Positions 43,198-52,201 of a stretch of 64,000 nucleotides of DNA are shown here, piece by piece (within the stretch, counting starts at the first letter, position 1; every line of letters starts with the position of its first letter). The position numbers and the translations under genes were made by a program. Source of the stretch: Gammaproteobacteria bacterium (GTDB lineage Bacteria; Pseudomonadota; Gammaproteobacteria; Legionellales; Legionellaceae); contig JASBUZ010000036.1 in assembly GCA_030147635.1 (NCBI GenBank), forward strand, positions 62,001 to 126,000, written 5' to 3'. The notes under the pieces are model-generated. The model was not told where the DNA came from and made no database searches. It saw nothing but the letters and a program-made list of their open reading frames with translations.

Positions 43198-44204
43198 GAT
43201 GTTTCTCCCAGTACTTGACGGGCATGGGCTGCAATGACTTGATTCAATTTTGTGAGGGCTTGTTCTGGGATGACCATCTCCGCCTCAAGCTTGACTTGTT
43301 TGAGTTGGTCGAGTTTGGCAAGCAGGGCTTGGGTTGCGGTACTGTCTGGCATAAAGCTTTGCTCTAAGTATTGCATGGCTTGAGTCAGTGCGAGCTGGTA
43401 AACGGTATTGTTACGCTCGAGTACTGCCCACTCGGCTTCCTTGAGACTGAAACGGACGGTCGCACGTAACATTGCTTCAAAGGCAAGCGTTGGTTTAGGC
43501 TCCAAAAGCTTGTCGTGGTGTTTAATTGTCACCACATGTTGTAGATATTTCGCGATACGACCTAGGTGGTCATCTTTGGCGGGTGCTTCGCTAGATGCCT
43601 TGGGGAGTGGGATGAGCGTTAAAGCCCAAGTTGCCTCTTCTGCGGCACTAAGCTGGGTTAAAAGACGAGTCACATCCGTTATAGGTGCGCTTTCGGTCGC
43701 ATGAATATCTTTGGCGAGTGCTTTTCTGACTGGCGTGAGTGCGGGGTTGTGTAGGGGCGCGAGAACTGCGTCTGCATCGTTAAGCATGGCAACGGTGGTT
43801 GCTTTATCAGTACTCCAGTGTGCATTGAGCTCTGCGAGTTCAAGTAAGTGACGTGCTTTCAGGAGTCGCCAATCGTCAGAAAGATTGTGAGACTCAGCAA
43901 GGCTTGTGCGAATTTTTTCTTCAAATATTTTTTGTTCCGTTTTTGCTCGCTCTTCATGAGATAGAGTAACAGCACGATGTGCCTGGAGACGCGCTTCTGT
44001 GCTACTTTGCTGTTGAGTGAGCATGTTGAGTGTCGCCTCAAATGCTTTCGTTTGCTTAGCAACTGTAAGTGTGAGCTGCCGGTTCATATAAATTGCTGCG
44101 AGTGCAACGACTATTGCAAAGCTTGCAATTAGAGATAGGCCAAAGCCAGATTTTTGTTTGTTTGGGCGTGTTTTCTGTATTTTTTCAGGTGCTGAATCTG
44201 TCAT
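43194..44204 (-). CDS. hemX: HemX (uroporphyrinogen-III C-methyltransferase-like membrane protein)
   Basis: The protein has 336 residues. A basic cytoplasmic head with one membrane helix (about 24-41) is followed by a long Gln/Ala/Glu-rich coiled coil and the helical HemX domain, with Asp-Trp-Arg-Leu-Leu-Lys-Ala-Arg-x-Leu-Leu-Glu-Leu-Ala at about 108-121. Despite the family name it lacks methyltransferase motifs. It follows hemD by 31 bases and overlaps hemY, so it belongs to the hemCDXY run. Confidence 0.92.
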   Translation of the reverse strand: MTDSAPEKIQKTRPNKQKSGFGLSLIASFAIVVALAAIYMNRQLTLTVAKQTKAFEATLNMLTQQQSSTEARLQAHRAVTLSHEERAKTEQKIFEEKIRTSLAESHNLSDDWRLLKARHLLELAELNAHWSTDKATTVAMLNDADAVLAPLHNPALTPVRKALAKDIHATESAPITDVTRLLTQLSAAEEATWALTLIPLPKASSEAPAKDDHLGRIAKYLQHVVTIKHHDKLLEPKPTLAFEAMLRATVRFSLKEAEWAVLERNNTVYQLALTQAMQYLEQSFMPDSTATQALLAKLDQLKQVKLEAEMVIPEQALTKLNQVIAAHARQVLGETS

Positions 44205-44235
44205 GACAAGATATGTCCTTATTTAATCAATCAAG

Positions 44236-44958
44236 TTAAAAGCCTTTCGGGCTTGTAATCACAGTTTTAAACCCTTCATCGTATGCTGCGCGAGCTAAGC
44301 GCTTGCTCTGTACCAGGCAGGGTTTGCTACATAGCCAAGGTCGGGCTTTTTTGTCAAACAACATAAATAAATGTTGCAGGGCCGTTTTACTGGTTATGAG
44401 TATAATATCGACAGCGTCTTCATGCCATAGGGCGTCAAGTTGCGACTGCGCTACGTTTGGTAAGGCTCGGTGGTAGACTGCAAGTGGTATGACTTTTGCC
44501 TGTCGTTTTGCCAGTGTACTTTGAATGAGTGTGCGGCCCTTCTGGCCTTTAATCAGCAAAATAGTTTGATGCGTGACTTCTTGTAGCCGAGCTAACATGA
44601 GTAAATGCTCACTATCAGGCTGGTCTGGCACAATAGAGTTTGTAATGCCATGTGCCTTTAGGGTATTTCTGGTGCCTTCTCCTATGGCATAAGTTGTTAT
44701 GAACTCGGGCCAATTTTTTTGGGGATGCGTTTTGAAAAAATAAGACACTGCATTGGGGCTGACAAAAATAATATGTTGTACGGTTTTAAGCGGTGGCATG
44801 TGTGCGAGCCATTTTGGGTCTGTTGGCTCTATGGCAAGCAGAGGTAACTCAACGGGGATACCGCCCGCAAGCGCAATTCGCTCCGAGGTCGCCTGTGCTT
44901 GATGTGCCGGGCGCGTATTTAAGACCCGCATGTTTTTTAAATCAAGTGTCTTACTCAT
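44236..44958 (-). CDS. hemD: Uroporphyrinogen-III synthase
   Basis: The protein has 240 residues. It closes and inverts hydroxymethylbilane to uroporphyrinogen III. The sequence is variable in this family, but Val-Leu-Asn-Thr-Arg-Pro at the start, Phe-Val-Ser-Pro-Asn-Ala-Val at about 75 and Ile-Leu-Ile-Thr-Ser-Lys-Thr-Ala-Leu in the second half fit, and the position after hemC (8-base overlap) settles the call. The C-terminal domain runs to Val-Ile-Thr-Ser-Pro-Lys-Gly. Confidence 0.93.
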   Translation of the reverse strand: MSKTLDLKNMRVLNTRPAHQAQATSERIALAGGIPVELPLLAIEPTDPKWLAHMPPLKTVQHIIFVSPNAVSYFFKTHPQKNWPEFITTYAIGEGTRNTLKAHGITNSIVPDQPDSEHLLMLARLQEVTHQTILLIKGQKGRTLIQSTLAKRQAKVIPLAVYHRALPNVAQSQLDALWHEDAVDIILITSKTALQHLFMLFDKKARPWLCSKPCLVQSKRLARAAYDEGFKTVITSPKGF

Positions 44959-45880
44959 GTTGACTTAACAAGCTCGATACGTTTTGTGCTTGCAGGGCAA
45001 GAACCGCTGCTTTAGCAAGGTCTAGCGCTTTGTCTTCAGGACCCACTTGCGTGTTTTGAAGGATGGTTTGACCATCTGGCGAGGCAACGAGCGCATCCAA
45101 TGTGAGCTCAGCTTTAGCTGAGGGTCTGCAATAAATTGCAATTGGGGTATGGCAACTGCCGCCAAGACTTTGGTTGACGTGCCTTTCTGCTTCAACCGTG
45201 CTTGCGGTCTTGGAGTCGTGCAATACAGCAAGCTTTTTTTGTAACTGCACGTCATCCGCTCGACACTCAATGCCTAAAGCACCTTGTCCTGGTGCTGGCA
45301 GCATCACGGTTGGGGGCAAGGTTTCTTGAATTCTCGCTTCAAGTTCTAATCGCTCAAGGCCAGCTGCCGCTAAAATAAGCGCATCATAGTCTTCCGTTTC
45401 AAGTTTTTTTAAGCGTGTACCGACATTGCCACGCACCGATTTGATCTTAAGATCAGGACGCCGTGCTAAAAGTTGTGAGGCACGTCTCAAACTAGAAGTG
45501 CCAACGGTGGCACCCTGAGGTAAACTTTTCAGCGTTGGAAATTGATTGCTGACAAAAGCATCAAGTGGATTTTGTCTTGCAAAAATCGTGTGCAAGATGA
45601 GGCCTTCAGGTAAGGTGGCCGGCATATCTTTCATGGAGTGCACCGCAAGGTCTGCACGGTGGTCTAAGAGTGCTTCTTCGAGCTCTTTCACAAATAACCC
45701 TTTGCCGCCAATGTCTAATAACTTAACATCTAGGAAGCGATCGCCGGAGGTTTTTAGCGGGAGCAATTCAATGGTAAGCTCTGGCCAGTGGGCAAGGAGT
45801 TGGTTGCGCGCATAATGCGCTTGCCAAAGGGCCAGCGGACTTTGTCTGGTTGCAATACGAAGGTGCGTTAGTGATGACAT
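44951..45880 (-). CDS. hemC: Porphobilinogen deaminase (hydroxymethylbilane synthase)
   Basis: The enzyme has 309 residues and polymerises four porphobilinogens. Visible motifs are Arg-x-Ser-Pro-Leu-Ala-Leu-Trp-Gln-Ala at about 12-20, His-Ser-Met-Lys-Asp-(M)-Pro at about 80-86, the Gly-Thr-Ser-Ser-Leu-Arg-Arg block at about 127, and the dipyrromethane cofactor Cys in Gly-Gly-Ser-Cys-His-Thr-Pro at about 243. It is the first gene of hemCDXY and is divergent from ftsB with 58 bases between starts. Confidence 0.97.
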   Translation of the reverse strand: MSSLTHLRIATRQSPLALWQAHYARNQLLAHWPELTIELLPLKTSGDRFLDVKLLDIGGKGLFVKELEEALLDHRADLAVHSMKDMPATLPEGLILHTIFARQNPLDAFVSNQFPTLKSLPQGATVGTSSLRRASQLLARRPDLKIKSVRGNVGTRLKKLETEDYDALILAAAGLERLELEARIQETLPPTVMLPAPGQGALGIECRADDVQLQKKLAVLHDSKTASTVEAERHVNQSLGGSCHTPIAIYCRPSAKAELTLDALVASPDGQTILQNTQVGPEDKALDLAKAAVLALQAQNVSSLLSQHE

Positions 45881-45938
45881 GGTGCCTTAGTGTATGATAG
45901 TAAAGGCGTGATGATAACATGGACAGCAGGGAGGGGAT

Positions 45939-46208
45939 ATGCGCTTGATTGTGGTGGCTTTAATCTTGATGTTGGTCGGCTTGCAATATAAGTTATGGTT
46001 TGGTGGAGATAGCCTGCCTAAGTGGTTTCAAGTTGAGAAAAAGCTAGACCAAAGAGCCGCTGAAAATCAACAACTTGCAGCGCGAAACCGAGCCCTTGAA
46101 GCAGACGTTGCCGAATTAAAATCAGGTGAGCAAGCGCTTGAAGAACGTGCGCGTTACGAGCTTGGTATGGTGAAGGAAGATGAAACTTATTATCACTTTG
46201 TTAATTAA
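45939..46208 (+). CDS. ftsB: Cell division protein FtsB
   Basis: The protein has 89 residues: one membrane helix (about 2-17) followed by a leucine/alanine-rich coiled coil (about 30-70) and the typical end with Ala-Arg-Tyr-Glu-Leu-Gly-Met-Val-Lys-x-Asp-Glu-x-x-Tyr. It forms the FtsQ-B-L complex of the divisome. Strong AGGGAGGGG ribosome site. In many gammaproteobacteria eno or ispD adjoin it; here a rhodanese gene follows after 12 bases. Confidence 0.93.
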   Translation: MRLIVVALILMLVGLQYKLWFGGDSLPKWFQVEKKLDQRAAENQQLAARNRALEADVAELKSGEQALEERARYELGMVKEDETYYHFVN

Positions 46209-46220
46209 TTAGGAAAAAAT

Positions 46221-46547
46221 ATGTCAGTTCAAACGATGGATGCGGCTACATTAAAGCAAGCGCTTGATGCAAAACAGGTTGTTATTATCGATGTTCGTGA
46301 GCCTGAAGAATATGCTAAGGCTCATATTGTAGGCACAACGCTTATCCCACTCGCCACAGTGAGTTATGATAAAATCCCGATGGAGGCAGGTAAGAAGCTT
46401 GTAATTCACTGCCACTCTGGTAAGCGAAGTCAGTTTGCGTGCGAACAGCTCATTGAAGCGCAGCCATCGCTTGAAGTGTATAACCTGGAGGGTGGCATTT
46501 TAGCTTGGATGAATCTCGGATATCCTGTTGCTACTGGCAATACTTAA
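46221..46547 (+). CDS. Single-domain rhodanese (sulfurtransferase)
   Basis: The protein has 108 residues. The rhodanese domain fills it; the active-site loop is Cys64-His-Ser-Gly-Lys-Arg, a Cys-x-x-Gly-x-Arg loop, so persulphide formation is expected. Ile-Asp-Val-Arg-Glu-Pro-Glu-Glu-Tyr at about 23-31 and the Leu-Glu-Gly-Gly-Ile-Leu-Ala-Trp end are standard. It sits 13 bases before a TauE/SafE-type transporter, a pairing often linked to sulphur oxyanion handling. AGGA ribosome site. Confidence 0.92.
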   Translation: MSVQTMDAATLKQALDAKQVVIIDVREPEEYAKAHIVGTTLIPLATVSYDKIPMEAGKKLVIHCHSGKRSQFACEQLIEAQPSLEVYNLEGGILAWMNLGYPVATGNT

Positions 46548-46560
46548 TTAAGGTGACATC

Positions 46561-47373
46561 ATGTTCGTAATTGGTGGGTTTTTCCTAGCCGTTTTGATGG
46601 GCCTTATTTTAGGTTTTATTGGTAGTGGCGGCTCGATGCTTACCGTACCTATTTTGGTGTACTTATTTGGTCTAACGCCATTTGTAGCGACAGGCTACTC
46701 ACTGCTCGTGGTGGGGAGTACTGCGGCTGTTGGTACGTTTAGCTATTGGCAGCGCGGCTTAATTCGTGTCCGAGATACGTTCATATTTGTTTTGCCGTCT
46801 ACCATAATGATTTTGGTCACTCGGCGTTTTATTGTGCCAAGCATTCCAGACCCTATGTTTCGTATCAACGGATTTATGCTGGCAAAAGGCACTTTTATTA
46901 TGACGCTATTTGCGCTCCTGATGTTGCTTGCTGGCTGGCTGATGTTAAAACCCGTTGACTTTAAAAAAAAGAAACACCTGGAGTATAAGCCAGGCTCGCA
47001 TCCAATGAAGCTTGTATTTGGCAGTGGTGCGGTTGGAGTTTTGGCTGGTCTTGTTGGTGCTGGAGGTGGCTTTTTAATTATCCCTGTTTTAATTACCTGG
47101 TTTAATCTTTCGATGAAAGAGGCCATTGGGACTTCGCTTGCTGTGATTATGGTGAACTCGTTGATTGGATTTCAGGGCGATTTATTAGCTGGCATTTACA
47201 TGGACTGGAGCATACTCGGTCCATTTTTAGGGCTTGCGATTTCAGGGATGCTCTTGGGGATTAAACTGAATCAATACGCGGATGGGCAGCATCTTAAGCA
47301 GTGGTTTGGCTTTTTTATGTTATTTTTAGCAGGGATTATATTTTTGGGTGAAAGCTTGTCGTTATTACGCTAG
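46561..47373 (+). CDS. TauE/SafE-family membrane transporter
   Basis: The protein has 270 residues and eight predicted membrane helices in two repeats. Each repeat starts with the family motif Gly-x-(I/L)-(G)-x-Gly-Gly (Phe-Ile-Gly-Ser-Gly-Gly-Ser at about 19-25 and Leu-Val-Gly-Ala-Gly-Gly-Gly at about 161-167). Family members are thought to export sulfite, sulfoacetate or related organosulphur anions. The preceding rhodanese gene supports a sulphur link. AAGGTGA ribosome site. Confidence 0.88.
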   Translation: MFVIGGFFLAVLMGLILGFIGSGGSMLTVPILVYLFGLTPFVATGYSLLVVGSTAAVGTFSYWQRGLIRVRDTFIFVLPSTIMILVTRRFIVPSIPDPMFRINGFMLAKGTFIMTLFALLMLLAGWLMLKPVDFKKKKHLEYKPGSHPMKLVFGSGAVGVLAGLVGAGGGFLIIPVLITWFNLSMKEAIGTSLAVIMVNSLIGFQGDLLAGIYMDWSILGPFLGLAISGMLLGIKLNQYADGQHLKQWFGFFMLFLAGIIFLGESLSLLR

Positions 47374-47391
47374 AATCCAGTCCTACAACTG

Positions 47392-48213
47392 TTGATAAAA
47401 ATGAGAAGAATGAGGATGCTACAAGCATTTATTGCCCCTTTTTTAGTAATTGCAAAGCATTTCAATTTACTGAAAGGCTCTATGTTAACCGAAGTTCATC
47501 AGCGTTATGCAGGCTCGGTGATTGGGTTGGCATGGGTTGTTTTGTATCCTTTTATTTTGTTTTTTATTTATTCGGCACTTTATATTGTTATTTTTAGAAT
47601 TAAACCCACAGATATGACGACTAATATGTATGTGGTTTATATCATGAGCGGTTTGCTGCCTTTTTTAGGGTTTGCAGAAGCTCTATCGGCTGGTACAAGC
47701 TCTCTGTCTGACAAAAAGTCGCTGTTATTGAATACATTATATCCTTCTGAGTTTATTCCGATTCAGGCTGTGTTGTCGAGCCATATGACTTTATTTGTAG
47801 GCGTGTTTCTTTTGATGCTCGCAGATATTTTATTGCTCAAGCACTTGCCCTTGGTGGTGCTCATAATTCCTTATCTGATTGTGCTACAACTGATGTTTAC
47901 GGTTGGTGTGGTTTGGGTGCTTTCTATTTTGAATTTGGTATTGAAAGACATTCAACAGTCTTTGTCGTTTGTTACGATGATACTGATGATTATCAGTCCA
48001 ATTGCATACACACCTGCTATGGTTCCTTCGGCGTTGAAGCTGATTATTTACCTCAATCCCTTTTCTTATTACGTCTGGTCTTATCAAGATATCTTTGTAC
48101 AAGGTGTTGCAAATCAACACCTTGTGATTGCAACGGCAATTAGTTTTGCAAGCTTTACGCTTGGCTACTTATTTTACGGTAAGACTAAGAAGGCTTTTTA
48201 CGAGTTTGCGTAA
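47392..48213 (+). CDS. ABC-2 type polysaccharide exporter permease (Wzm/TagG-like)
   Basis: The frame from TTG 47392 has 273 residues; ATG codons at residues 4, 7 and 9 are better candidates for the true start. Six membrane helices follow a short amphipathic N-terminus. The Leu-Leu-Trp-x...Arg-Tyr-Ala-Gly-Ser-(V/L)-(I/L)-Gly-x-x-Trp block at about 37-49 and Asn-Pro-(F/L)-(S/T)-x-(Y/I)-(V/L) near the end mark O-antigen/teichoic-acid ABC permeases. No ATPase (Wzt/TagH) gene is next to it in the window, so the partner must lie elsewhere. It opens the polysaccharide region. Confidence 0.82.
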   Translation: MIKMRRMRMLQAFIAPFLVIAKHFNLLKGSMLTEVHQRYAGSVIGLAWVVLYPFILFFIYSALYIVIFRIKPTDMTTNMYVVYIMSGLLPFLGFAEALSAGTSSLSDKKSLLLNTLYPSEFIPIQAVLSSHMTLFVGVFLLMLADILLLKHLPLVVLIIPYLIVLQLMFTVGVVWVLSILNLVLKDIQQSLSFVTMILMIISPIAYTPAMVPSALKLIIYLNPFSYYVWSYQDIFVQGVANQHLVIATAISFASFTLGYLFYGKTKKAFYEFA

Positions 48214-50103
48214 TGTTGGCACAATAGAAGCCTTTTGAGTCACGCGGGCCACGTCGAACTCAGTGACTTTTTCAGTTTGTCTTTGTTGATTAATAATGGC
48301 TTGGGACTGTTCAGACAGCAATTCTGCTGTGTTGTTTTGCTCTGTGACGGATAAATCAACGTACTTGAGTAAGGTTTTCTCATATTGTAGCCAAAAGTCA
48401 GTTTCAAAAGGTTTAAATACCTCGTTTGAATGAGGGCCAAATTGCTGAGTATCGTATACGAGTGGGATTTGGTAGTCATCTGATAGGGCTGCAGCAGGTA
48501 AGAGGCTTGATAAATCGAATGCAACCAGTAAGTCGGGTGTTGCATAATTCAGTTCAATCATTTTTTTAAAAGCATCACGAAACAAAAGATCAATGACTTG
48601 AATGTGTTTGCAGTGTGCTTGATGCCGTGTGCGTGCCTCTGGGCTGTATAGACTATTATTGGGGTATTGAATATTTTGAGCGTTGCTAAACTGACTGAGC
48701 TGATGACGAAGGGTATAGTAATCCTTCATAATAAGCCCGATTTCTGAGGGGGGGTGTTTGTGCTGAGCGTGAGCAAGGTTTAGATGGAGGTCTCCCTGAT
48801 TATCGACGATATATTTTTTTGCTTTGGGTTGATAGGTAATTCCGATGCAGGTTATATTTGCAAACTGAGTGTAGCATTTTTTGAGCCACTGTACGCGTGG
48901 ATTTAGGTGTAGCTCGTGTGGCACTAGGAGTAAGACTGTTTTTTTACTAAAAGGTGCTTTAGCAGTGGAAGGTATAGGTGCTAGACTTTTTTCATGAGCA
49001 AACTCTGAGAGGATTTCATCTAATTGCTCTACAAAAGGGCCAACTTGCAGGGCTGGGTTTTGCGCAATTTCTTCAAAGGCACAGTCTGTAATGAGCTGGC
49101 GTTTTTTGTCGTCAGCGAGGTAAGCCTGAACTTCCTCGATATTAGATAAGTCTTTTTTTAAGGGTAAGTAGTGTTTGTATGGTTTAAACAAGCCTGAATA
49201 TTCACCTTCATATAAGATTTGTAAGGTTTTGGTTGCTGCTGCTTCAAAATGTCTTGGAGAAACTTGAGCATAGTACACATTGTTCTCGTACTTATGTAAA
49301 AATTCACGGTGTGCTTTGTGATAGAACGCATCAAAATTTGCTTTGAGTTTTGTATTTTTTCTTTCAAATTGCTGACATTTTTTCTCAACTTCACCAGTAA
49401 AGTCGAATAAATTAGAACCTGACTCTGCGCCAAGTGTTGCTTTGGTGGAGAGCAAGAACCGAATCCAGTCGGTCCCATGGATTCGATTAGACCAGTTACT
49501 AGATATATCTAGGTTCAATGCAGTGTGTGCTAAGTTTTGTTGAATGGCGTGCCCAACATGCCATTTCTCATAACCAAGGATACCGCACTGCAAGGGCTGC
49601 ATAGAGCCACGGTAAGCAATATCTGTAGCGCGAGGGTATGTGATGCTTGTTGCAAGTTGAATTAAGTCATTCGAGATATAGCTGGTATATTGAGTCAGAA
49701 ATTTCACCTCTCCTGCAAGTGCTTTGGGGTAGACTTTAGTAATCTCATGCTGAGGCAAGCAAGTTAAAACCAAATCTATATTGGTTTCGCCAATAAAGCG
49801 AGCTGCTTCATGGGAGCGTATATGCTCATCTTGCTTGAATAAAACTTTTATACCGTCGAATTGATGGAGTGCAAGTGTTTCGTTGAGTGTATAGAGCGTT
49901 TGAGGGTTGTAGGCCACCGTATTGTGCAGCATCACGCCGTGGAATCCTGTCAAATCAATAGGCTTTTGAAAAGAGAGGTTTGGGTACAGGTTAAGTATTT
50001 GTATCTTGTGTTTGGATAAGTGTTTGAGCTTGAGGACACTGTCTTGTACCGTGAGTAATCCGAGTGGGTCAAAATAACAAATCAAGAGGAAGTTTAATTG
50101 CAT
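48169..50103 (-). CDS. Large GT-B-like glycosyltransferase-related protein
   Basis: The protein has 644 residues. The N-terminal two thirds resemble CgeB/GT4-like glycosyltransferases, with Leu-Phe-Lys-Gln-Asp-Glu-His, Asp-Leu-Val-Leu-Thr-Cys-Leu-Pro and a Gly-(A)-Glu-Ser-Gly-(S)-Asn region, then a His-Phe-Glu-Ala-Ala-Ala-Thr-Lys-Thr nucleotide-sugar-type block. The last 240 residues begin a second GT-B Rossmann unit (Val-Ala-Phe-Asp-Leu-Ser-Ser-Leu-Leu-Pro-Ala-Ala; Leu-Val-Tyr-Asp-Thr-Gln-(Q)) but stop before its donor-binding half. It may be a fusion or a truncated two-headed enzyme. Its 3' end overlaps the ABC permease by 45 bases. No signal peptide; likely cytoplasmic. Confidence 0.65.
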   Translation of the reverse strand: MQLNFLLICYFDPLGLLTVQDSVLKLKHLSKHKIQILNLYPNLSFQKPIDLTGFHGVMLHNTVAYNPQTLYTLNETLALHQFDGIKVLFKQDEHIRSHEAARFIGETNIDLVLTCLPQHEITKVYPKALAGEVKFLTQYTSYISNDLIQLATSITYPRATDIAYRGSMQPLQCGILGYEKWHVGHAIQQNLAHTALNLDISSNWSNRIHGTDWIRFLLSTKATLGAESGSNLFDFTGEVEKKCQQFERKNTKLKANFDAFYHKAHREFLHKYENNVYYAQVSPRHFEAAATKTLQILYEGEYSGLFKPYKHYLPLKKDLSNIEEVQAYLADDKKRQLITDCAFEEIAQNPALQVGPFVEQLDEILSEFAHEKSLAPIPSTAKAPFSKKTVLLLVPHELHLNPRVQWLKKCYTQFANITCIGITYQPKAKKYIVDNQGDLHLNLAHAQHKHPPSEIGLIMKDYYTLRHQLSQFSNAQNIQYPNNSLYSPEARTRHQAHCKHIQVIDLLFRDAFKKMIELNYATPDLLVAFDLSSLLPAAALSDDYQIPLVYDTQQFGPHSNEVFKPFETDFWLQYEKTLLKYVDLSVTEQNNTAELLSEQSQAIINQQRQTEKVTEFDVARVTQKASIVPTLRKLVKSLLSLTVK

Positions 50104-50282
50104 TGAGCTTATCCGGTGGTGTAAGACAGTTTTGAGTCAAAAGCCAAATTTTAAAGCGATTTTATGGTGCTCACAAGCAGAAACTTTAGGATGTAAAAAT
50201 TATATGCTCCATATTCACTAGAAATTCAAATGATGTTACTCTTGAGCACCAATATTGATAAGGTTTCTGCTTGGAGTAAGGC

Positions 50283-51236
50283 ATGTATAGGGAAAAAATA
50301 ATAACGGTGGTTGTTCCTGCGTATAATGAGGAAACTCAGATTACGCGAGTTGTGGAAACCATGCCAAGCTTTGTTGATAAAATCCTGATTGTGGATGACT
50401 GTAGTACAGATAAAACGGCCAGTGTTGTACAGTCTTTGGCAGATGAGTATAAGACTGTGCACTTGCTGCAGCATGAAGTGAACCAGGGGGTTGGGGGGGC
50501 TATTGCAACGGGTTATAAGTGGGCACGTGATAACGATACAGACGTTGCGGTCGTGATGGCGGGGGATGCACAAATGGACCCACATGACTTGCCTGCATTA
50601 CTCGATCCAGTTGTTGAGGGCCGAGCCGATTACTCTAAGGGCGATCGACTTACAACAGGACAAGCTTATAAGGAAATTCCTAAAGTACGTTACTTTGGAA
50701 ATTCTATGCTAACTTTGATGACGAAAGTTGCCTCTGGTTATTGGCATGTCACGGATTCACAAACAGGTTACACGGCCATTAATAAAAAAGCATTGCATAC
50801 TATTGATTGGGATAATATGTATAAGCGTTACGGACAACCGAACGACTTACTGGTTAAGCTCAATGTCTATGATTTTAAAGTCGTAGATGTGCCTATTAGG
50901 CCCGTGTACAACGTTGGTGAGAAATCGGGCATTAAAGTACGTCGTGTTGTATTTTCAATGAGCTGGCTTTTGCTCAAGCTGTTTTTATGGCGTATTAAAG
51001 AAAAGTATATTATTCGAGACTTTCACCCGTTGGTTTTCTTTTACTTTTTAGCCTTTTTATTGGTCTGTGTTTCGGGCGTTTTAGCAATTCGAATGTTTTA
51101 CTTATGGTACCTCCATAAGTATGCCCCGTATATGACGACTTTAGCTTTGTTCTTTTCTGTGACGATGGCAATGCAAGCATCTTTCTTTGCAATGTGGATG
51201 GACTCCGATCATGGGAAAAAAAGTGGTAGCACCTAA
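50283..51236 (+). CDS. Family 2 glycosyltransferase (dolichol/undecaprenyl-phosphate sugar transferase type)
   Basis: The protein has 317 residues. The GT2 core shows Val-Pro-Ala-Tyr-Asn-Glu-Glu at 12-18, Asp-Asp-Cys-Ser-Thr-Asp at about 39, and Met-Ala-Gly-Asp-Ala-Gln-Met-Asp-Pro at about 91-99, the nucleotide-sugar and metal-binding DxD region. Two C-terminal membrane helices (about 245-266 and 279-300) follow. This resembles DPM1/GtrB-like enzymes that move a sugar from a nucleotide to a polyprenyl phosphate. It stands alone between two leftward genes and ends at a clear terminator. Confidence 0.9.
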   Translation: MYREKIITVVVPAYNEETQITRVVETMPSFVDKILIVDDCSTDKTASVVQSLADEYKTVHLLQHEVNQGVGGAIATGYKWARDNDTDVAVVMAGDAQMDPHDLPALLDPVVEGRADYSKGDRLTTGQAYKEIPKVRYFGNSMLTLMTKVASGYWHVTDSQTGYTAINKKALHTIDWDNMYKRYGQPNDLLVKLNVYDFKVVDVPIRPVYNVGEKSGIKVRRVVFSMSWLLLKLFLWRIKEKYIIRDFHPLVFFYFLAFLLVCVSGVLAIRMFYLWYLHKYAPYMTTLALFFSVTMAMQASFFAMWMDSDHGKKSGST

Positions 51237-51247
51237 TTAAGTGTTAT

Positions 51248-51277
51248 TAGGGTCCATATAGGGCCCTAGTATTTTTT
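51248..51277 (+). terminator. Intrinsic terminator after the GT2 gene
   Basis: An 8-base stem, TAGGGTCC with GGGCCCTA (one T-G pair), encloses an ATATA loop and is followed at 51269 by GTA and a run of six T. It ends the rightward gene and overlaps the last codon of the convergent flippase gene at 51266. Confidence 0.75.
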
Positions 51278-52201
51278 CAGTAAGCCTCGCTTATGTTGTG
51301 AGGCTAAAAACAGACTGCAAATGGGGCCACAAATCAGAATCCATATCAAAGTGGTTAGTCTAATTAGGGTGACCACAATGATGCCCTCGGCTGTGGTATA
51401 GCCCAAGACAACCGATGAGTAAATAATCGAGGCATCGTAAGTCCCTAGAGATCCCGGAGTTATCCTTAAGATAAAGGAGAGATCTGATAGTGTCGTCGGG
51501 AGTAATGCGGAAAAGAAGCTGATGTCTAAATCAATAGCATTGTAGGCGGTATAAAACATGGCGGCAGATACAAGGTAAAGTAGTAAAGTATACATATACA
51601 GTGCCTTCATGACGCTCTTATTTTGTTTTACTTGGCGCCAGCTCGCGAGGATGCCATCGATTTTTTGCAAGAGTTTCGATGAATACTGCTTAAGCGGCAA
51701 ATCAAAAAACAGCATCCAGCTTAGTGCAATTAAGCCAGCAAACATGCCAAGCACCCAAGTTAGAGAAATTGTTTTTTTGATGAAGTATAAATAGCTGACA
51801 GCAATAGCGCCTCCTAGGATAAATATCAGCAGTTCTATCAAAAAAATAGCTGCTAATAGAACGGAAAACTTCGTGTATTCGAGTGCATAGTTTTTCTTTA
51901 AGTACTTCGCCCTAAAGCCAAGGCCTGCAAAAGGAAAAATATAATTGCCTAATAGCGTGATGGCTATTAGGCCAAACCATTCTTTAAAGCTTAAATAAAT
52001 ATCAAAGGCAGCTAGCGCTTTGTTTAAAAGGATACCTTGTAAGAATAGGTAAAAAAAAGCAGTAATTAGTAATAAGCTCAGGCTGGCATAAGATATGGAC
52101 CACAAGGCGTCGAATTCTTGGGCGTGTTGCCGTATAAAAAAAGTAACCCAGATGCTCAATGCTATGACGATTGCATACGCAAGAATATATTTATAACGCA
52201 T
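51266..52201 (-). CDS. LPG-synthase-TM / UPF0104 flippase-like membrane protein
   Basis: The protein has 311 residues and about eight membrane helices. Features match the lysylphosphatidylglycerol synthase transmembrane (UPF0104, AglD-like) family: Gly-Asn-Tyr-(I)-Phe-Pro-Phe-(A)-Gly-(L)-Gly-Phe-Arg-Ala-Lys-Tyr-Leu at about 91-107 and a Gly-Ser-Leu-Gly-Thr-Tyr-Asp-Ala segment. Members are thought to flip or support lipid-linked substrates. It is the last gene of the leftward operon 57027-51266 and overlaps the hisF-like gene by 11 bases, so it likely handles the product of that pathway. Confidence 0.82.
   Translation of the reverse strand: MRYKYILAYAIVIALSIWVTFFIRQHAQEFDALWSISYASLSLLLITAFFYLFLQGILLNKALAAFDIYLSFKEWFGLIAITLLGNYIFPFAGLGFRAKYLKKNYALEYTKFSVLLAAIFLIELLIFILGGAIAVSYLYFIKKTISLTWVLGMFAGLIALSWMLFFDLPLKQYSSKLLQKIDGILASWRQVKQNKSVMKALYMYTLLLYLVSAAMFYTAYNAIDLDISFFSALLPTTLSDLSFILRITPGSLGTYDASIIYSSVVLGYTTAEGIIVVTLIRLTTLIWILICGPICSLFLASQHKRGLLKKY

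Noticed and set aside
46221..47373. Rhodanese plus TauE/SafE as a novel sulphur operon
   Set aside because: This pairing is common and needs no new explanation.
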